A stretch of DNA of 64,000 bases from Tritrichomonas musculus (GCA_039105265.1 JAPFFF010000002.1:2294001-2358000), one strand, 5' to 3'. Shown: positions 55,054 to 64,000, numbered from the stretch's first letter. The notes: a model not told the origin generated them from the letters alone. Numbers and translations: made by a program.

Positions 55054-58008
55054 TTACTTTTGAAAATGATTGAAGTATTCGCTAATGGGTTCATAGAGCT
55101 GATCAAGATACTTAGAATGTAATCTGATGTCACATCCATTCATTTCATATTCACCAATAGGAACTATTTGTTTTATGATCTCTTTAATATCTTTATTCAC
55201 TGACATTGATATTGGTAGATCATCGCGATAGAACCATCTTTCAGATTCATCTTCATAGTGTTTACGGACTTGATCGAATGTTGATTTACTTCGACGAACT
55301 AGATGTAATATAACTCTGTTTGAGTTACTCGAAACAGGTTCTTTCCAGATGAGATATCGATAATCATGTTCGTGATTCTTTGGTACCATACGGGGTCGTT
55401 GACTGTTCATGAGTTCGTTATGTTTGAATACATGACCGAATCTATAAGGATGATTAGATTTACATGAGAGACTCTTGATGTTAATTTCGATAAAGAATGT
55501 ATCATAACTCATTAACTGTTCATGAGTACAATTATCTGGGATCACTTTAGGTTTACCTTTAGGAACACCATCCATGATTGACATCGCTGATGGATATAAA
55601 CTGACCGCATCAAAGTCTTGGATTCTATCAATGATATATTGTTTTACGTTATCAGCTGTCATGGTTCTACCTCCAGATACACAACGTTGAATGAAGTTCT
55701 GTGGTTTACCGGATAATTGATAACATCCATCGAAACATCCATATATACGAGCGAAATCATAACCAACAGCCGAGATAGATATGAATTGATGAATACCGAT
55801 CCAAGATTTATCAGTCTTCTTAAATACCTCGGATAAATCGTTATTGAACTTCGTCATCCCCTTCATTAACGTAATACAGTCTTTGATACAGTAGAACTTC
55901 GCATACTTCATGATCTCTATTTCTTGGGTATCTTCTTTATACGCTTCCGCGAATCGAGCGTTACGAAGGAGTTGGTCTCGATCTTTATCGAGTTCATCTG
56001 ATGTCTTCTTATCGATATTCTCGACAACGTATTGATTATAGAATTCATCGAAAGGGATCCATTTACGCTTCATATTCTTAGTAGTATATATCTTATACGC
56101 TATGATCTCTTTATGAACCTTAAGTTTAAACATTTCAGCGAATTTAGACAACGGAGCTGGAATGATTGAATAACTGTTTCTGAATGTTAGATGTTTAGAC
56201 CTAATCTTCTTCATCTTTGGTTTCTCGGTCTTCGGATCGATAACAGGTTCTTTGGTTTTCGGATCTTTAACTTCGATCCATTTATATTGATCCATGACGA
56301 CCTGTAATAGAGTTCCAGAACGTTGAGTTAATTGAACCTCCCAACCAGGTTCATTTATGAAGAAACACCCATCGTACTTCAAGTTATGAAAGTATGTTAA
56401 TGAATTCGTCTCGAGTGAATTCAAGAAGGTACGAGTTAGATGATCTCCAGTGAATGTAGCTACCTTCTTCTCATCACATAGACAACACATATAGGGTTTA
56501 TGTTTACCTTCAGTTACATTAGTCTCATAATCAGCGTAGTATATATGAGACCATTCGGTGATCTTCTTGAGATCTATCGACTCTGGTTTACAACATGATT
56601 CTTCATCATATGAGAGATCATTGTAGTCGTTCAAATGATTATCAAACTCACAAGTACTTAATACACCTTGTTCACATTGATTGATTTCTCTAAAGTATCC
56701 ATGTTCGAACATCGTTTTAAGAACAGTGGTAAGTCCAGTACCTTCATCTGTATCTCCCTTGTTATTCTTAATTAATTGACGTTGTTTAGGATCCATATCT
56801 GAAAATTTGGAATCTAATTCATCTTTATGTTCGATATAGTACTTAGTGATAGGTACCTTCTCTTTCATATCGATCATGAAATGATCTTTATATGTTAATA
56901 ATTGAACTACTCTATCGGATACAACTTTAGAGTTCTTTCGAGTATCAATACTCAGTTGTCTCTGGTGTCGAGAGTCTCTCTTATCATCGAACTTATATAC
57001 AACGAAGTGACACTTCAATAAGATCGCTATTTCTAATATCTTCTTGTTTGGTATATTTCGAGTTAACATTATAGAACGTAACTTATAAAGTTCTTCATCA
57101 TTGAATACACCTGACTGAACACACGCATGTACAAAACAGTTATCTCGATAATTCTTCTTATCGATAGAGTTATATATCTGATATCTCGATAAGTCTAATG
57201 TTTCAATGAGATTGATATAAGGGAAGAAACCACTATCAGGAGCATCACGGAAATCATCAACAGATTCAATAACGACTTCTTCACCATCAATCTTCTCAAT
57301 GAACTCAGTCTTGCCCGTCTTCTCATTCTTAGTCATCTTAATGAACTTCACTTCGAATCTAACTGGAACGTAATCCCAGCCGACTAAATGGGGATTACCG
57401 CAATCAGAACTATATTCTTCAACTGTTATTTCGCCGAGGATACATCGTATTAAATCTTCTAGATTCGATTCTTGATTCAAATGAAACACTCTACCAGATC
57501 CATTCATATCATATCCATATACAAGAGGTTTCCATTCAGATGATTTCATCTTACGGATATTTCGTAATACCTGAGTAAACGCGTATTGTTTCTCACTATT
57601 ATCATTGATGTCGATTTCGAATGACTCATGTTTATTAACAGCCGTCATCATTCGTTTCATCTCAGACTGATATTCAGATTTATCGTGAACGTTCTCTTCA
57701 TAACGACGTCTCTCTTCGGTTTTGGATGATGTGTATCCGGTATCGATATTCATAAATGAACGGTCGAACAGAGCTTTTACTTGACGAGATATTTTATTTT
57801 GTTTACGTTTCTTATTAGATTCTCGTACTTCATTAAATCGTTTAATATAATCATTAACGCGAACACCTCTGAAATCGATACCTAGTTCTTTTTTCTTATC
57901 CCGCAATAACGGTATTAATTGTCTCATTACACATGATTTATATTTTTTGAACCCTGGTAATGATAATATTTCGGATTTATTTAACTTACTCAATAGTTTG
58001 TTACTCAT
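55054..58008 (-). CDS. Protein-primed family B DNA polymerase (pPolB) of element A, reading as broken
   Basis: The 984-residue frame matches the D polymerase in order: OTU-like DNCFVHA (Cys291) and DHFMID (His376), exonuclease I ADYET, II HNLKYDG, III YCIKDC, the conserved YQLSGKPQNFIQRCVSGG stretch and motif A DFDAVSLYPS. The N-terminus has an extra basic helical part (residues 1-120) not in D. Relatives replicate Polinton DNA from a protein primer. The gene appears not to be intact. Its T-rich box (TTATTTTTTTATC) is upstream of 58008. It points toward the interior of A, as in D. Confidence 0.82.
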   Translation of the reverse strand: MSNKLLSKLNKSEILSLPGFKKYKSCVMRQLIPLLRDKKKELGIDFRGVRVNDYIKRFNEVRESNKKRKQNKISRQVKALFDRSFMNIDTGYTSSKTEERRRYEENVHDKSEYQSEMKRMMTAVNKHESFEIDINDNSEKQYAFTQVLRNIRKMKSSEWKPLVYGYDMNGSGRVFHLNQESNLEDLIRCILGEITVEEYSSDCGNPHLVGWDYVPVRFEVKFIKMTKNEKTGKTEFIEKIDGEEVVIESVDDFRDAPDSGFFPYINLIETLDLSRYQIYNSIDKKNYRDNCFVHACVQSGVFNDEELYKLRSIMLTRNIPNKKILEIAILLKCHFVVYKFDDKRDSRHQRQLSIDTRKNSKVVSDRVVQLLTYKDHFMIDMKEKVPITKYYIEHKDELDSKFSDMDPKQRQLIKNNKGDTDEGTGLTTVLKTMFEHGYFREINQCEQGVLSTCEFDNHLNDYNDLSYDEESCCKPESIDLKKITEWSHIYYADYETNVTEGKHKPYMCCLCDEKKVATFTGDHLTRTFLNSLETNSLTYFHNLKYDGCFFINEPGWEVQLTQRSGTLLQVVMDQYKWIEVKDPKTKEPVIDPKTEKPKMKKIRSKHLTFRNSYSIIPAPLSKFAEMFKLKVHKEIIAYKIYTTKNMKRKWIPFDEFYNQYVVENIDKKTSDELDKDRDQLLRNARFAEAYKEDTQEIEIMKYAKFYCIKDCITLMKGMTKFNNDLSEVFKKTDKSWIGIHQFISISAVGYDFARIYGCFDGCYQLSGKPQNFIQRCVSGGRTMTADNVKQYIIDRIQDFDAVSLYPSAMSIMDGVPKGKPKVIPDNCTHEQLMSYDTFFIEINIKSLSCKSNHPYRFGHVFKHNELMNSQRPRMVPKNHEHDYRYLIWKEPVSSNSNRVILHLVRRSKSTFDQVRKHYEDESERWFYRDDLPISMSVNKDIKEIIKQIVPIGEYEMNGCDIRLHSKYLDQLYEPISEYFNHFQK

Positions 58009-58093
58009 TTACAATAGATAAAAAAATAATTATTTTAGCTCGACATTAATTATTTAGAGATATCAATAATTGATGTTTTTGAAGAGTAATCGA

Positions 58094-58345
58094 TCAGTGG
58101 AGTAAGCAAGTAATGACGTTGTTGATAGTCTCGATCTTTAAGTCAATAGCTTCGTCGTCGTAGTACGCAGCACTAAGGTTCTCATCAATATCGTAATCGA
58201 TGACGTTGCATATGTTGAAATCCCTAACGATATCTACTGAGTCTAGGTATTTATGAAGATATTCGAGGATATCGTCGACGGACTGAATACGGTTAATGTC
58301 ATCTATGTAGTCATAGAATCCATTGATGATTGATTCGATAGACAT
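58094..58345 (-). CDS. Small acidic protein near the right end of element A
   Basis: Eighty-three residues, rich in Asp/Ile/Tyr (FYDYIDDINRIQSVDDILEY), no known domain and no counterpart noticed elsewhere in the window. The box AATTTTTTCTACC lies 7-18 bp before the ATG, the same arrangement as at other element genes, which is the main reason for calling it real. Confidence 0.45.
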   Translation of the reverse strand: MSIESIINGFYDYIDDINRIQSVDDILEYLHKYLDSVDIVRDFNICNVIDYDIDENLSAAYYDDEAIDLKIETINNVITCLLH

Positions 58346-58722
58346 TTAGGGTAGAAAAAATTGGATTAATATTAATAGAAGGTTAGATATGTCGGCTACG
58401 ATATACAGCCCTGTAGAGCTATTGGAAGGGGGTGTTTCTAGAGGGTCCCAGATAGGGTTTTTTCGTGGTTTTGAGGGTCTCTGGAAGGGGTCAGAAGTAG
58501 TGTTTCTAGAGGGTCCCAGATAGGGTTTTTTCGTGGTTTTGGAGCTTGTGGAAGAGTGTTTACAAAGCTCTGTAGCTATATAGTTATAGGGGTACTCATA
58601 TATGCTCCAGGAGGGGTCTGGGAAGGTGTTGAACCTCTCTGGGGCACTCTGGAAGGGGTCCTAACATGTTGTTAAGGGCAGGGCGGAGCGTTTTTAGCGG
58701 AGCCCTCCTTAACGTATCTACT
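58346..58722. repeat. Terminal region of element A with tandem repeats and a hairpin
   Basis: This stretch is GC-richer than its surroundings and noncoding. A 42-bp unit (GTGTTTCTAGAGGGTCCCAG, then GGGTTTTTTCGTGG) occurs at 58432-58473 and 58500-58541. GTTAAGG and CCTTAAC with inner AGGGC/GCCCT form a hairpin at 58671-58713, just before the end. Probably the right TIR; its left partner is not in the window. Confidence 0.7.
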
Positions 58723-58812
58723 ATAAATTCAATGATCATACAATTCATTCAAGCAGCACATAGAATAAATTAAAAGATTTCAAAAAAAAGAAAAGCCAAC
58801 TTTACCCTTAAT
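58723..58812 (-). mobile_element. Part of a TTAA-ended MITE, target of element A
   Basis: Matches 13102-13187 in reverse complement and ends with GAAAAGCCAACTTTACCCTT and AA. It starts exactly where A ends, so A inserted into this MITE; the other part should lie beyond the left end of A. Confidence 0.8.
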
Positions 58813-59685
58813 AATAAATATTTTAAAATAAACTATATAAAGTAAGGAATATATTTCCATCATTTATTTATCATTATCTTTAAAAAATATATTTTTTGAC
58901 ACATTTTCGGCGGTTGACCCCCCTATAATAAATGATTTTTTTCATTCAATTTTATGACATGTTATATAAAAAATATGATTTGTTATAAGCTTAAGATAAA
59001 AAATTTATAAGCCATTCGCATATTAAACCATTTGAATATTTTTAAATAGCTTAAAATTATCAGGAAAAAATATTGAAACTTACAAAATAATAAAAATAAT
59101 ATTATATTTTATATCATTTCAAATAAATCAATCAAGAAATTGGAGAAAGGAATTTATAATGTTCTATAGTATAGGAATAAACAATTTTTTTAATTCATTA
59201 TGAATAAAATATATAAATTATTTATCCCAATTCATTCAAAACTGGCAAAAACGAATTGACTTTTGTTTTTACTCCTTTGTAAAATATTTATTTTATTTTT
59301 TTAAGCACAAGTTACTTATATTATATAATTCAAATTATCATTTCTAAATTGAATGTTCTAAAAATTTTATTTTAGGGAAGCTACTTTCTTTTTTGGCGTC
59401 ATATGTTTTTTCTTCAATATTGTTTACTCGAGAATCTTTACATAAGTTGGAAAAATATAATATAGTTGCATTTTTCATTAGGAAAAAACGATTATTTTCA
59501 ATTGAATTTCATATTAATCCATATCTTGGAATTGCTACATAGAATTTTAAAAATAATAATTTTATAAATATTATATTACAATTTAATCCCCCAATACAAA
59601 ATATCAGCCAATTCTATGGATTTTCATTTTTTCTGACAATTCACTTCCGATTAAATAAAGTTACTATTTTTAAGCAATTTCTATA
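58813..59685. other. AT-rich intergenic DNA
   Basis: Host-like AT-rich sequence with no convincing frame, RNA gene or repeat. Confidence 0.5.
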
Positions 59686-59940
59686 GTCAAATTTATAGCA
59701 TCCTGCTAATGACAAGAGTATCGACTTTGTCATTAAGGGAGACCGTTTATTTTTATGACTTCTATGATTTTTTAAAACAAAGGGAAATGAGAAAAAGAAA
59801 TTTTAAAATTTAGATTTTTAGTATCCACATGTTTAAAATATGTGTGCATTTTTTTCGCAAAAATTATTATATAAAATTATTTATGCTTTGAATATTAATT
59901 TTTTCTAGGATTAATATTTATTTATAGCATCTTGCTAATC

Positions 59941-59941
<1 letters not shown>

Positions 59942-59996
<55 letters not shown>
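59942..59996 (+). repeat. Poly-A run of about 55 bases
   Basis: Lies directly after the extra TIR-like word inside the hAT left end. It could be slippage or an insertion tail; length in an assembly is unreliable. Confidence 0.8.
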
Positions 59997-59998
<2 letters not shown>

Positions 59999-60030
59999 AA
60001 AAGTTGTTTTTTATTATAAAAAAAATTTGA

Positions 60031-60122
60031 GAGAAAAAAATAAGACATTCAATGACCTGATACAAAAATTATTAAAAAAATTGAAAGGAAAAAATAAGAC
60101 ATTCAATGACCTAATACAAAAA
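60031..60122 (+). repeat. Two-copy tandem repeat, about 52-bp period
   Basis: AAAAAATAAGACATTCAATG and following ACCT(G/A)ATACAAAAA occurs twice, between the poly-A run and the transposase frame. No function assigned. Confidence 0.7.
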
Positions 60123-60275
60123 ATTTAAGAATGGTGATTATATTTTAACATCACTATTTCTCCTGGTTTTCCAGGAGAAAAATACTAAAAATGAAATAAG
60201 CAATTAGCCAAAAGTTTTTGATTTAGCATTTTTCAATCTTATTATTAATTCCAATTCAAATATAGATGTTCAGAT

Positions 60276-61586
60276 TTAATATACCAAAAAGTTTATTGAG
60301 ATCAAAATAATAATGTAAAAGTATAAATTAATTCGATATAGTTTTAGACAGCTTAAAATATCAAAGGTAAAAATGGATTTATTTAAAAGATAATTATTTT
60401 TTTGCAAGCCTTGTGAAGAATTATCAGTAATTGCTTTAGCTCTCATTCGTAAACGAGCTAGAAGAACATCAGATGATAAGTTACTCATCCTATCATGAAC
60501 CAAAAAGCGATGCATAGAAATCAAACGCTCTACATCACTTTCGCTCGTTCCGATAGATAGTAATCTTAATGCTACTAGTGAAAGAATTCGTATTCGATCA
60601 TGTTTTGAAAATTCTTGCCACATGAGAAAATCATTTGATTGGTTAAAGCCTATTGCAGAAAAAAGGACATTACTGTTAAAAAGCCATTGATCGAATAGAT
60701 TAGTTATATCCTCATCACTTATTTCTTCATCATAATGATGATAATGCATTTTAATAATGTTCAATGCTTTATCGTATCCTTCAAATGTAATATCAAATCT
60801 GATCATCTCAGCTAAACTTTTTTCTCTCCACAATTTTAAACTTTGTCTAAATTTTAAATTCAACGAACACTCATGATTAATTGTATTTAATGTACTTTGA
60901 TCAAAGTTTGAATCACTTGGTGGAGACAATTCAACTTCTTTATCAGTTGAATTTATTTCGCAAATCAATTTATCAGTTGAATTTATTTCATCGTTTATAG
61001 TTTCATCAGATGATGATTTTTCCTCCTCTATATCATCCTCCTCTTCCGAATCATCCTTTCGTAAATCTTGATTATTATTTTGGTCAATTAATTGCAAAAT
61101 ATCATTAATTTCATCCTCCATGTTTTTTGCAGCCTCATTAACTGAATAAATTGAATTTTCGTAATCGCAGATATTTCCATTGACGATTCCTGATGATGCA
61201 TTTTTTGAACGCAAATCGAATCTGCCAGATCGACTTAAAGCCCAACTTGCCCATACTTCATTTGGTAAGTAGGTTTCCAAACGCGATAAAAATTGAGCCA
61301 AAAGTTCATGGAGAATTTCTAATGACCATTCTAAATTAATATAAGATTGACTTAATAGTTTCTCATAGAAAGCAATCATCGTTTGAACTACATTTATTAC
61401 ATCACCAAGTCGACTTTGTTCACACTCAAAACAAAGAGATACTTTTTGCAATGGTAATAAGATAAGATATAATTCGATAATCTCTGGCTTGATTGTAGCA
61501 ACTTCTCGTGCCATTTCTTCAAACTCATCAAGTGTTTCATATTCTTCTCCATTATGTGTTTCCATCCAACTGTTTACTAAAAACAT
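60276..61586 (-). CDS. hAT-type transposase, C-terminal part
   Basis: Using the ATG at 61586 (the longer frame starts at TTG) this frame has 436 codons. Residues about 370-420 (HDRIRILSLVALRLLSIGTS, ESDVERLISMHRFLVHDRMS, LSSDVLLARLRMRAKA) match the hAT C-terminal dimerisation pattern of a hydrophobic helix, S-x-S/E, ER and R..L..V..L. The middle is acidic (SEEEDDIEEEKSSSDE). Upstream, the zinc-finger frame at 61657-62097 is probably the N-terminal part of the same protein, joined by an intron or separated by a frame change; the 70 bases between do not show clear splice sites. The last 30 residues are unusually hydrophobic. Confidence 0.6.
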   Translation of the reverse strand: MFLVNSWMETHNGEEYETLDEFEEMAREVATIKPEIIELYLILLPLQKVSLCFECEQSRLGDVINVVQTMIAFYEKLLSQSYINLEWSLEILHELLAQFLSRLETYLPNEVWASWALSRSGRFDLRSKNASSGIVNGNICDYENSIYSVNEAAKNMEDEINDILQLIDQNNNQDLRKDDSEEEDDIEEEKSSSDETINDEINSTDKLICEINSTDKEVELSPPSDSNFDQSTLNTINHECSLNLKFRQSLKLWREKSLAEMIRFDITFEGYDKALNIIKMHYHHYDEEISDEDITNLFDQWLFNSNVLFSAIGFNQSNDFLMWQEFSKHDRIRILSLVALRLLSIGTSESDVERLISMHRFLVHDRMSNLSSDVLLARLRMRAKAITDNSSQGLQKNNYLLNKSIFTFDILSCLKLYRINLYFYIIILISINFLVY

Positions 61587-61656
61587 ATTAACTTTTTCAA
61601 TGTTCTTAAATATGAAAGAAAGATCCAAGCCAAATTATAAAGAATAATATTGATTA

Positions 61657-62097
61657 TTATTTTGGATCTTTTGATATGCTTTGAGTTTTTAAGAAAAATT
61701 CAACACTCAACTGTGAAATACCACAAATCAAAGATCTGAATTGTTCTAAGCAAGCAACTGACGAAGAAATTGACGTAGAACCTATAAACCTAGCAGTTAA
61801 TTCTTCAATGTTTTTATTAAAAGATTGATTAGTAAATGAATTGTTATTTATTTTAAATTCTTCGGGTAATAAATCGTCGATCTCAGGCGGTATTCTATAT
61901 TCATGAATATGTTTAAGTACGGTCCTGTCCTTTCTGCAAGTATAGGAGCATCGCTCCATTTTGTTTGTAAATCCATTTCGATGGATATGTGGACACCTCC
62001 AATCTTTTACAGTCTTTCCATCTTTTGTCTTTCTTTCTGCTTGAGTCCATCCAAATGGTACTTCAGTTTTTCGATTTCGGTCAGATGGTGCGTTCAT
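61657..62097 (-). CDS. Zinc-finger protein of the hAT transposon (probable N-terminal part of transposase)
   Basis: The 146 residues include WRCPHIHRNGF, then ERCSYTCRKDRTVLKHIHEY: Cys and His spaced as in BED/C2H2-type fingers that bind transposon ends. It begins 3-4 residues into an MNAPSDRNRKTE start, close to the right subterminal repeats where such a finger would bind. It could be a separate protein or an exon of the transposase at 60276-61586. Confidence 0.6.
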   Translation of the reverse strand: MNAPSDRNRKTEVPFGWTQAERKTKDGKTVKDWRCPHIHRNGFTNKMERCSYTCRKDRTVLKHIHEYRIPPEIDDLLPEEFKINNNSFTNQSFNKNIEELTARFIGSTSISSSVACLEQFRSLICGISQLSVEFFLKTQSISKDPK

Positions 62098-62139
62098 TTA
62101 CCTATATTATTTGCATAAAAAGTAAACGGATTTCCTTAA

Positions 62140-62320
62140 TGACAACGATTTTCCTTAATGACAACTGAATTTATACAGTCAAAATAGATGTAATTTTTAC
62201 CATATTGTGATCGTTCTTAATGACAAATAACGGCCCTTAATGACAACTAACGTTCGAATGGTGAAAATGATCAAAAACAAATATGAACTCTGATCGTTCT
62301 TAATGACAATTAACGTTCGA
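62140..62320 (+). repeat. Subterminal repeats of the hAT transposon
   Basis: CTTAATGACAA recurs at least five times, twice within the longer unit GATCGTTCTTAATGACAA, TTAACGTTCGAATGGTGAAA. Likely transposase binding sites; related words occur near the left end (GTCATTAAGG at about 59730). Confidence 0.7.
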
Positions 62321-62595
62321 ATGGTGAAAATAGTCAATAAATATATTTATTTTTGACCGTTATGTATTAATAAAATTTTTATTTAATAAATAAATATATA
62401 AACTTTTTCTATGTTTTTTTATCTTAAATTTTTTATAATTTAAAGGTTAAAATATAAAAAACTAAAAGGTCAATATTGATCGTATATATTTATTTTTCTT
62501 TATAAAAATGTCATTAAGCTTTGATTTTTTTTGTCATTAACAGGATGCTATAGTCAAATTTAAAAAAATAACCAAATTTTTACGGTTATCCGCAC

Positions 62596-63076
62596 GTAGA
62601 CTTGTTATTTTGAGAATCGATATCAAAAACGTCACTTTTTTGCATCTGATACTCGATTATCAGTTTAAAAATCTGATATCGAGATTATCGATTATCAAGA
62701 TATCAGATATGAAATGTGATATGAAAATAATTGTAGACTTGATATCAATTACCGAGATCTCGAGATCTCGAACAGATTTATCTTCTTTTATAATTGGTAT
62801 TTGTGATTTTATAATATTTAAAAATATATAATATAATGTATTGATGTTTATTTTAAGATTAAAATCAATAAATACATTTTTTTTTTAAGATATATTTGAG
62901 ATCAAAATACAATCATATATTTATCAAAAAGTTTAATTGAAAATTCTGATATCAAATGCTGAGAAAAAAAATTCTCGATCTCTGAAATCGATCTCGAGAA
63001 TCTGTGTATATTTATGTATCGATAACAAAAAGTCAATCAATTATCGATCTCGAGAATCGGAGAATAACAAGTCTAC
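62596..63076. mobile_element. Small MITE with palindromic interior
   Basis: TIRs GTAGACTTGTTATT face each other over 481 bp. The ends allow a TA target duplication (TA-GACTTGTTATT), pointing to a Tc1/mariner-type MITE. The interior repeats GATATC and GATCTCGAGATC palindromes, notably near 62750-62775 and 62985-63060. No gene. Confidence 0.55.
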
Positions 63077-63214
63077 TTCCGATCGCCACACCTATAAAAA
63101 AAAAAAAAATCAATGATAATTATTTGGAAATCAACGTAAAATATTTATGTTTATAAAAAAATAAACAACATATAAAAATATAAATATAAATCTTTCGCTT
63201 ATCAATAAGTCAGC

Positions 63215-64000
63215 CTAGTAAAGATCACCGAAAGATGATATGAAGGCTGACTGCGATCTCGCAATATTAATATTAACGTTAATACCATTTACCACTGATG
63301 ACTTAGAAGGATTGACAACGGAATCGCTAACATCAAAGTCAAAATTGAAATCGTCGTTATCACCAAATTCAGTAAGATAGTTCATCGAAAAACTTGGGGT
63401 AATATCAGGTATTGGCATTTCTTCATCACCGTATAATGATAAATCATATTGTTGTGATTGGTGCTTATCTTTCTTCATAAAAAGTTGCTGACTTTGAATA
63501 AGGGAATTATCAGCAATAACATTACTTTCAAAGTCAAAATTTTCATTAGGATTATGCAAATAAGTCTCTTCTAATTTTTTAAATTGAAATTCATTAGGTG
63601 GAGCAGGCGAGGTAGGTGATGTTGTTATTGATATTGATGATGGCGATGGAACTGGTGATTGATTGAAATTCATTGGCGGTAGGACTGTGAAATTTGTTGA
63701 GCTATTAACATTAAGATTTCCATTACTGAAATTAATTGGAGGTAATATATATGGTTGATTTTGAGATTGATTATTGTTATTACTACTTACAGAAGCTTGT
63801 GATGAAAAATTTGTAGCACTGGAAATCGGCATTTGTGAAAAGTAGTTTGTATGTTGTTGCAATTGGGATTGCTGAAATATTGCCGAATTATTTTGAAATA
63901 AATTTGGCTGCTGAGAAATTGATGAAGCATTTTGAGTCTGTGATATTTGAGTTTGCTGCAATTCAGTTTCTGGTAAATTAAAATTATTGATTGGCGAAAT
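63215..64000 (-). CDS. Host-like Gln/Asn/Ser-rich protein, C-terminal part
   Basis: The frame is open to the right window edge and stops at 63215 after 261 codons. The visible part is low-complexity (QQTQISQTQNASSISQQ; NSSTNFTVLPPMNF; SPSSISITTSPTSPAPP) with acidic stretches near the end (FGDNDDFNFDFDVSD) and a final SAFISSFGDLY. This resembles activation regions of fungal transcription factors; the DNA-binding part, if any, lies outside the window. The product cannot be named. Nothing links it to the elements. Confidence 0.55.
   Translation of the reverse strand: MSPINNFNLPETELQQTQISQTQNASSISQQPNLFQNNSAIFQQSQLQQHTNYFSQMPISSATNFSSQASVSSNNNNQSQNQPYILPPINFSNGNLNVNSSTNFTVLPPMNFNQSPVPSPSSISITTSPTSPAPPNEFQFKKLEETYLHNPNENFDFESNVIADNSLIQSQQLFMKKDKHQSQQYDLSLYGDEEMPIPDITPSFSMNYLTEFGDNDDFNFDFDVSDSVVNPSKSSVVNGINVNINIARSQSAFISSFGDLY

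Larger units (their letters stand above)
1..58722. mobile_element. Element A: Polinton/Maverick-type virus-like element, left end outside window, split by element B
   Basis: Family: Polinton/Maverick. Parts in the window are 1-11813 (1-3811 only provisionally) and 47641-58722. Parts: virion protein, integrase, packaging ATPase, small virion proteins, double jelly-roll capsid protein, fiber gene, penton-like protein, bZIP-like protein and protein-primed DNA polymerase. The right end is fixed at 58722: reading inward it starts AGTAGATACG, and the next bases outside are the interior of a MITE whose intact relative is at 13102-14851. That puts A as an insertion in a MITE copy, with ATAAA the predicted 5-bp duplication. 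The left end was not found. A is the oldest of the three elements by nesting. It looks broken, in about two places, one being the insertion of B. Confidence 0.75.
59694..62552 (-). mobile_element. hAT-superfamily DNA transposon with transposase reading frames
   Basis: Ends are TATAGCATCCTGCTAATGAC and, inverted, TATAGCATCCTGTTAATGAC (22-bp TIRs, one difference). An 8-bp duplication GTCAAATT flanks it (59686-59693 and 62553-62560), part of a 12-bp match, so the exact edge may shift by two bases. Copies of TTAATGACAA recur inside both ends. It holds two minus-strand frames: a zinc-finger protein and a transposase-like protein with hAT-type C-terminus. A second TIR-like word (TATAGCATCTTGCTAAT) at 59923-59939 suggests a duplicated or nested end. 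Confidence 0.75.

Noticed and set aside
59942-59996. Poly-A run as the tail of a LINE or SINE
   Set aside because: No reverse transcriptase, no SINE body on the expected side and no flanking duplication.
62610-62831. 73-codon plus-strand frame
   Set aside because: Lies in the palindromic interior of a MITE; composition reflects GATATC/CTCGAG repeats.

Overview
The window looks like AT-rich nuclear DNA of a eukaryote packed with mobile elements. A glomeromycotinan (arbuscular mycorrhizal) fungus such as Rhizophagus is my best guess. It rests on the very AT-rich flanks, the hAT-type transposons, the Asn/Gln-rich host-like protein at the right edge and the presence of Polinton-type elements. 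This is an inference, not a proof. No rRNA, convincing tRNA or CRISPR array was seen.

The main content is a set of virus-like elements (Polinton/Maverick and Polinton-like virus kin) inserted one inside another, each boundary readable from terminal inverted repeats (TIRs) and target duplications. Element A (oldest) enters the window at its left edge and ends at 58722, inside a copy of a small MITE. Element B (11814-47635, about 8.4 kb of its own DNA, 231-bp TIRs, 5-bp duplication ACTCA) sits in the fiber gene of A. Element D (11996-39439, about 24.3 kb of its own DNA, 684-bp TIRs, 5-bp duplication CGCTG) sits in the left TIR of B. A degenerate hAT transposon (12609-15785, 8-bp duplication ATTCCATC) sits in the left TIR of D, and it carries a TTAA-ended MITE (13102-14851) of the family that A landed in.

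Layout: 1-3811 large protein-primed-type DNA polymerase B gene with an internal HNH motif (minus); 3981-11808 left part of A (virion protein, integrase, packaging ATPase, small virion proteins, major capsid protein, end of the fiber gene); 11814-11995 start of B; 11996-39439 D (TIR with a small gene, noncoding 15.9-16.9 kb, virion protein, integrase, ATPase, capsid genes, two HNH nucleases, bZIP-like protein, primase-helicase, DNA polymerase, GIY-YIG protein, penton-like protein, giant fiber, TIR); 39445-47635 rest of B (polymerase-like protein, fiber, EF-hand proteins, capsid protein, ATPase); 47641-58722 rest of A (fiber, penton-like protein, bZIP-like protein, DNA polymerase, terminal repeats); 58723-64000 host-side DNA with a MITE piece, an hAT transposon with two reading frames, another MITE and the 3' part of a host-like gene.

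The genes of each element form a virus-like programme: a self-synthesising replication module (pPolB, with primase-helicase in D), integration (retroviral-type integrase in A and D), packaging (A32/FtsK-type ATPase) and a virion module (double jelly-roll capsid protein, penton-like protein, membrane-active small protein, trimeric fiber). Nearly all genes share a T-rich box just upstream of the ATG. D looks whole apart from the hAT insertion and is the youngest; B is interrupted by D and has a reduced replication gene; A is split by B and looks broken in about two places. Gene starts given here use the first plausible ATG.
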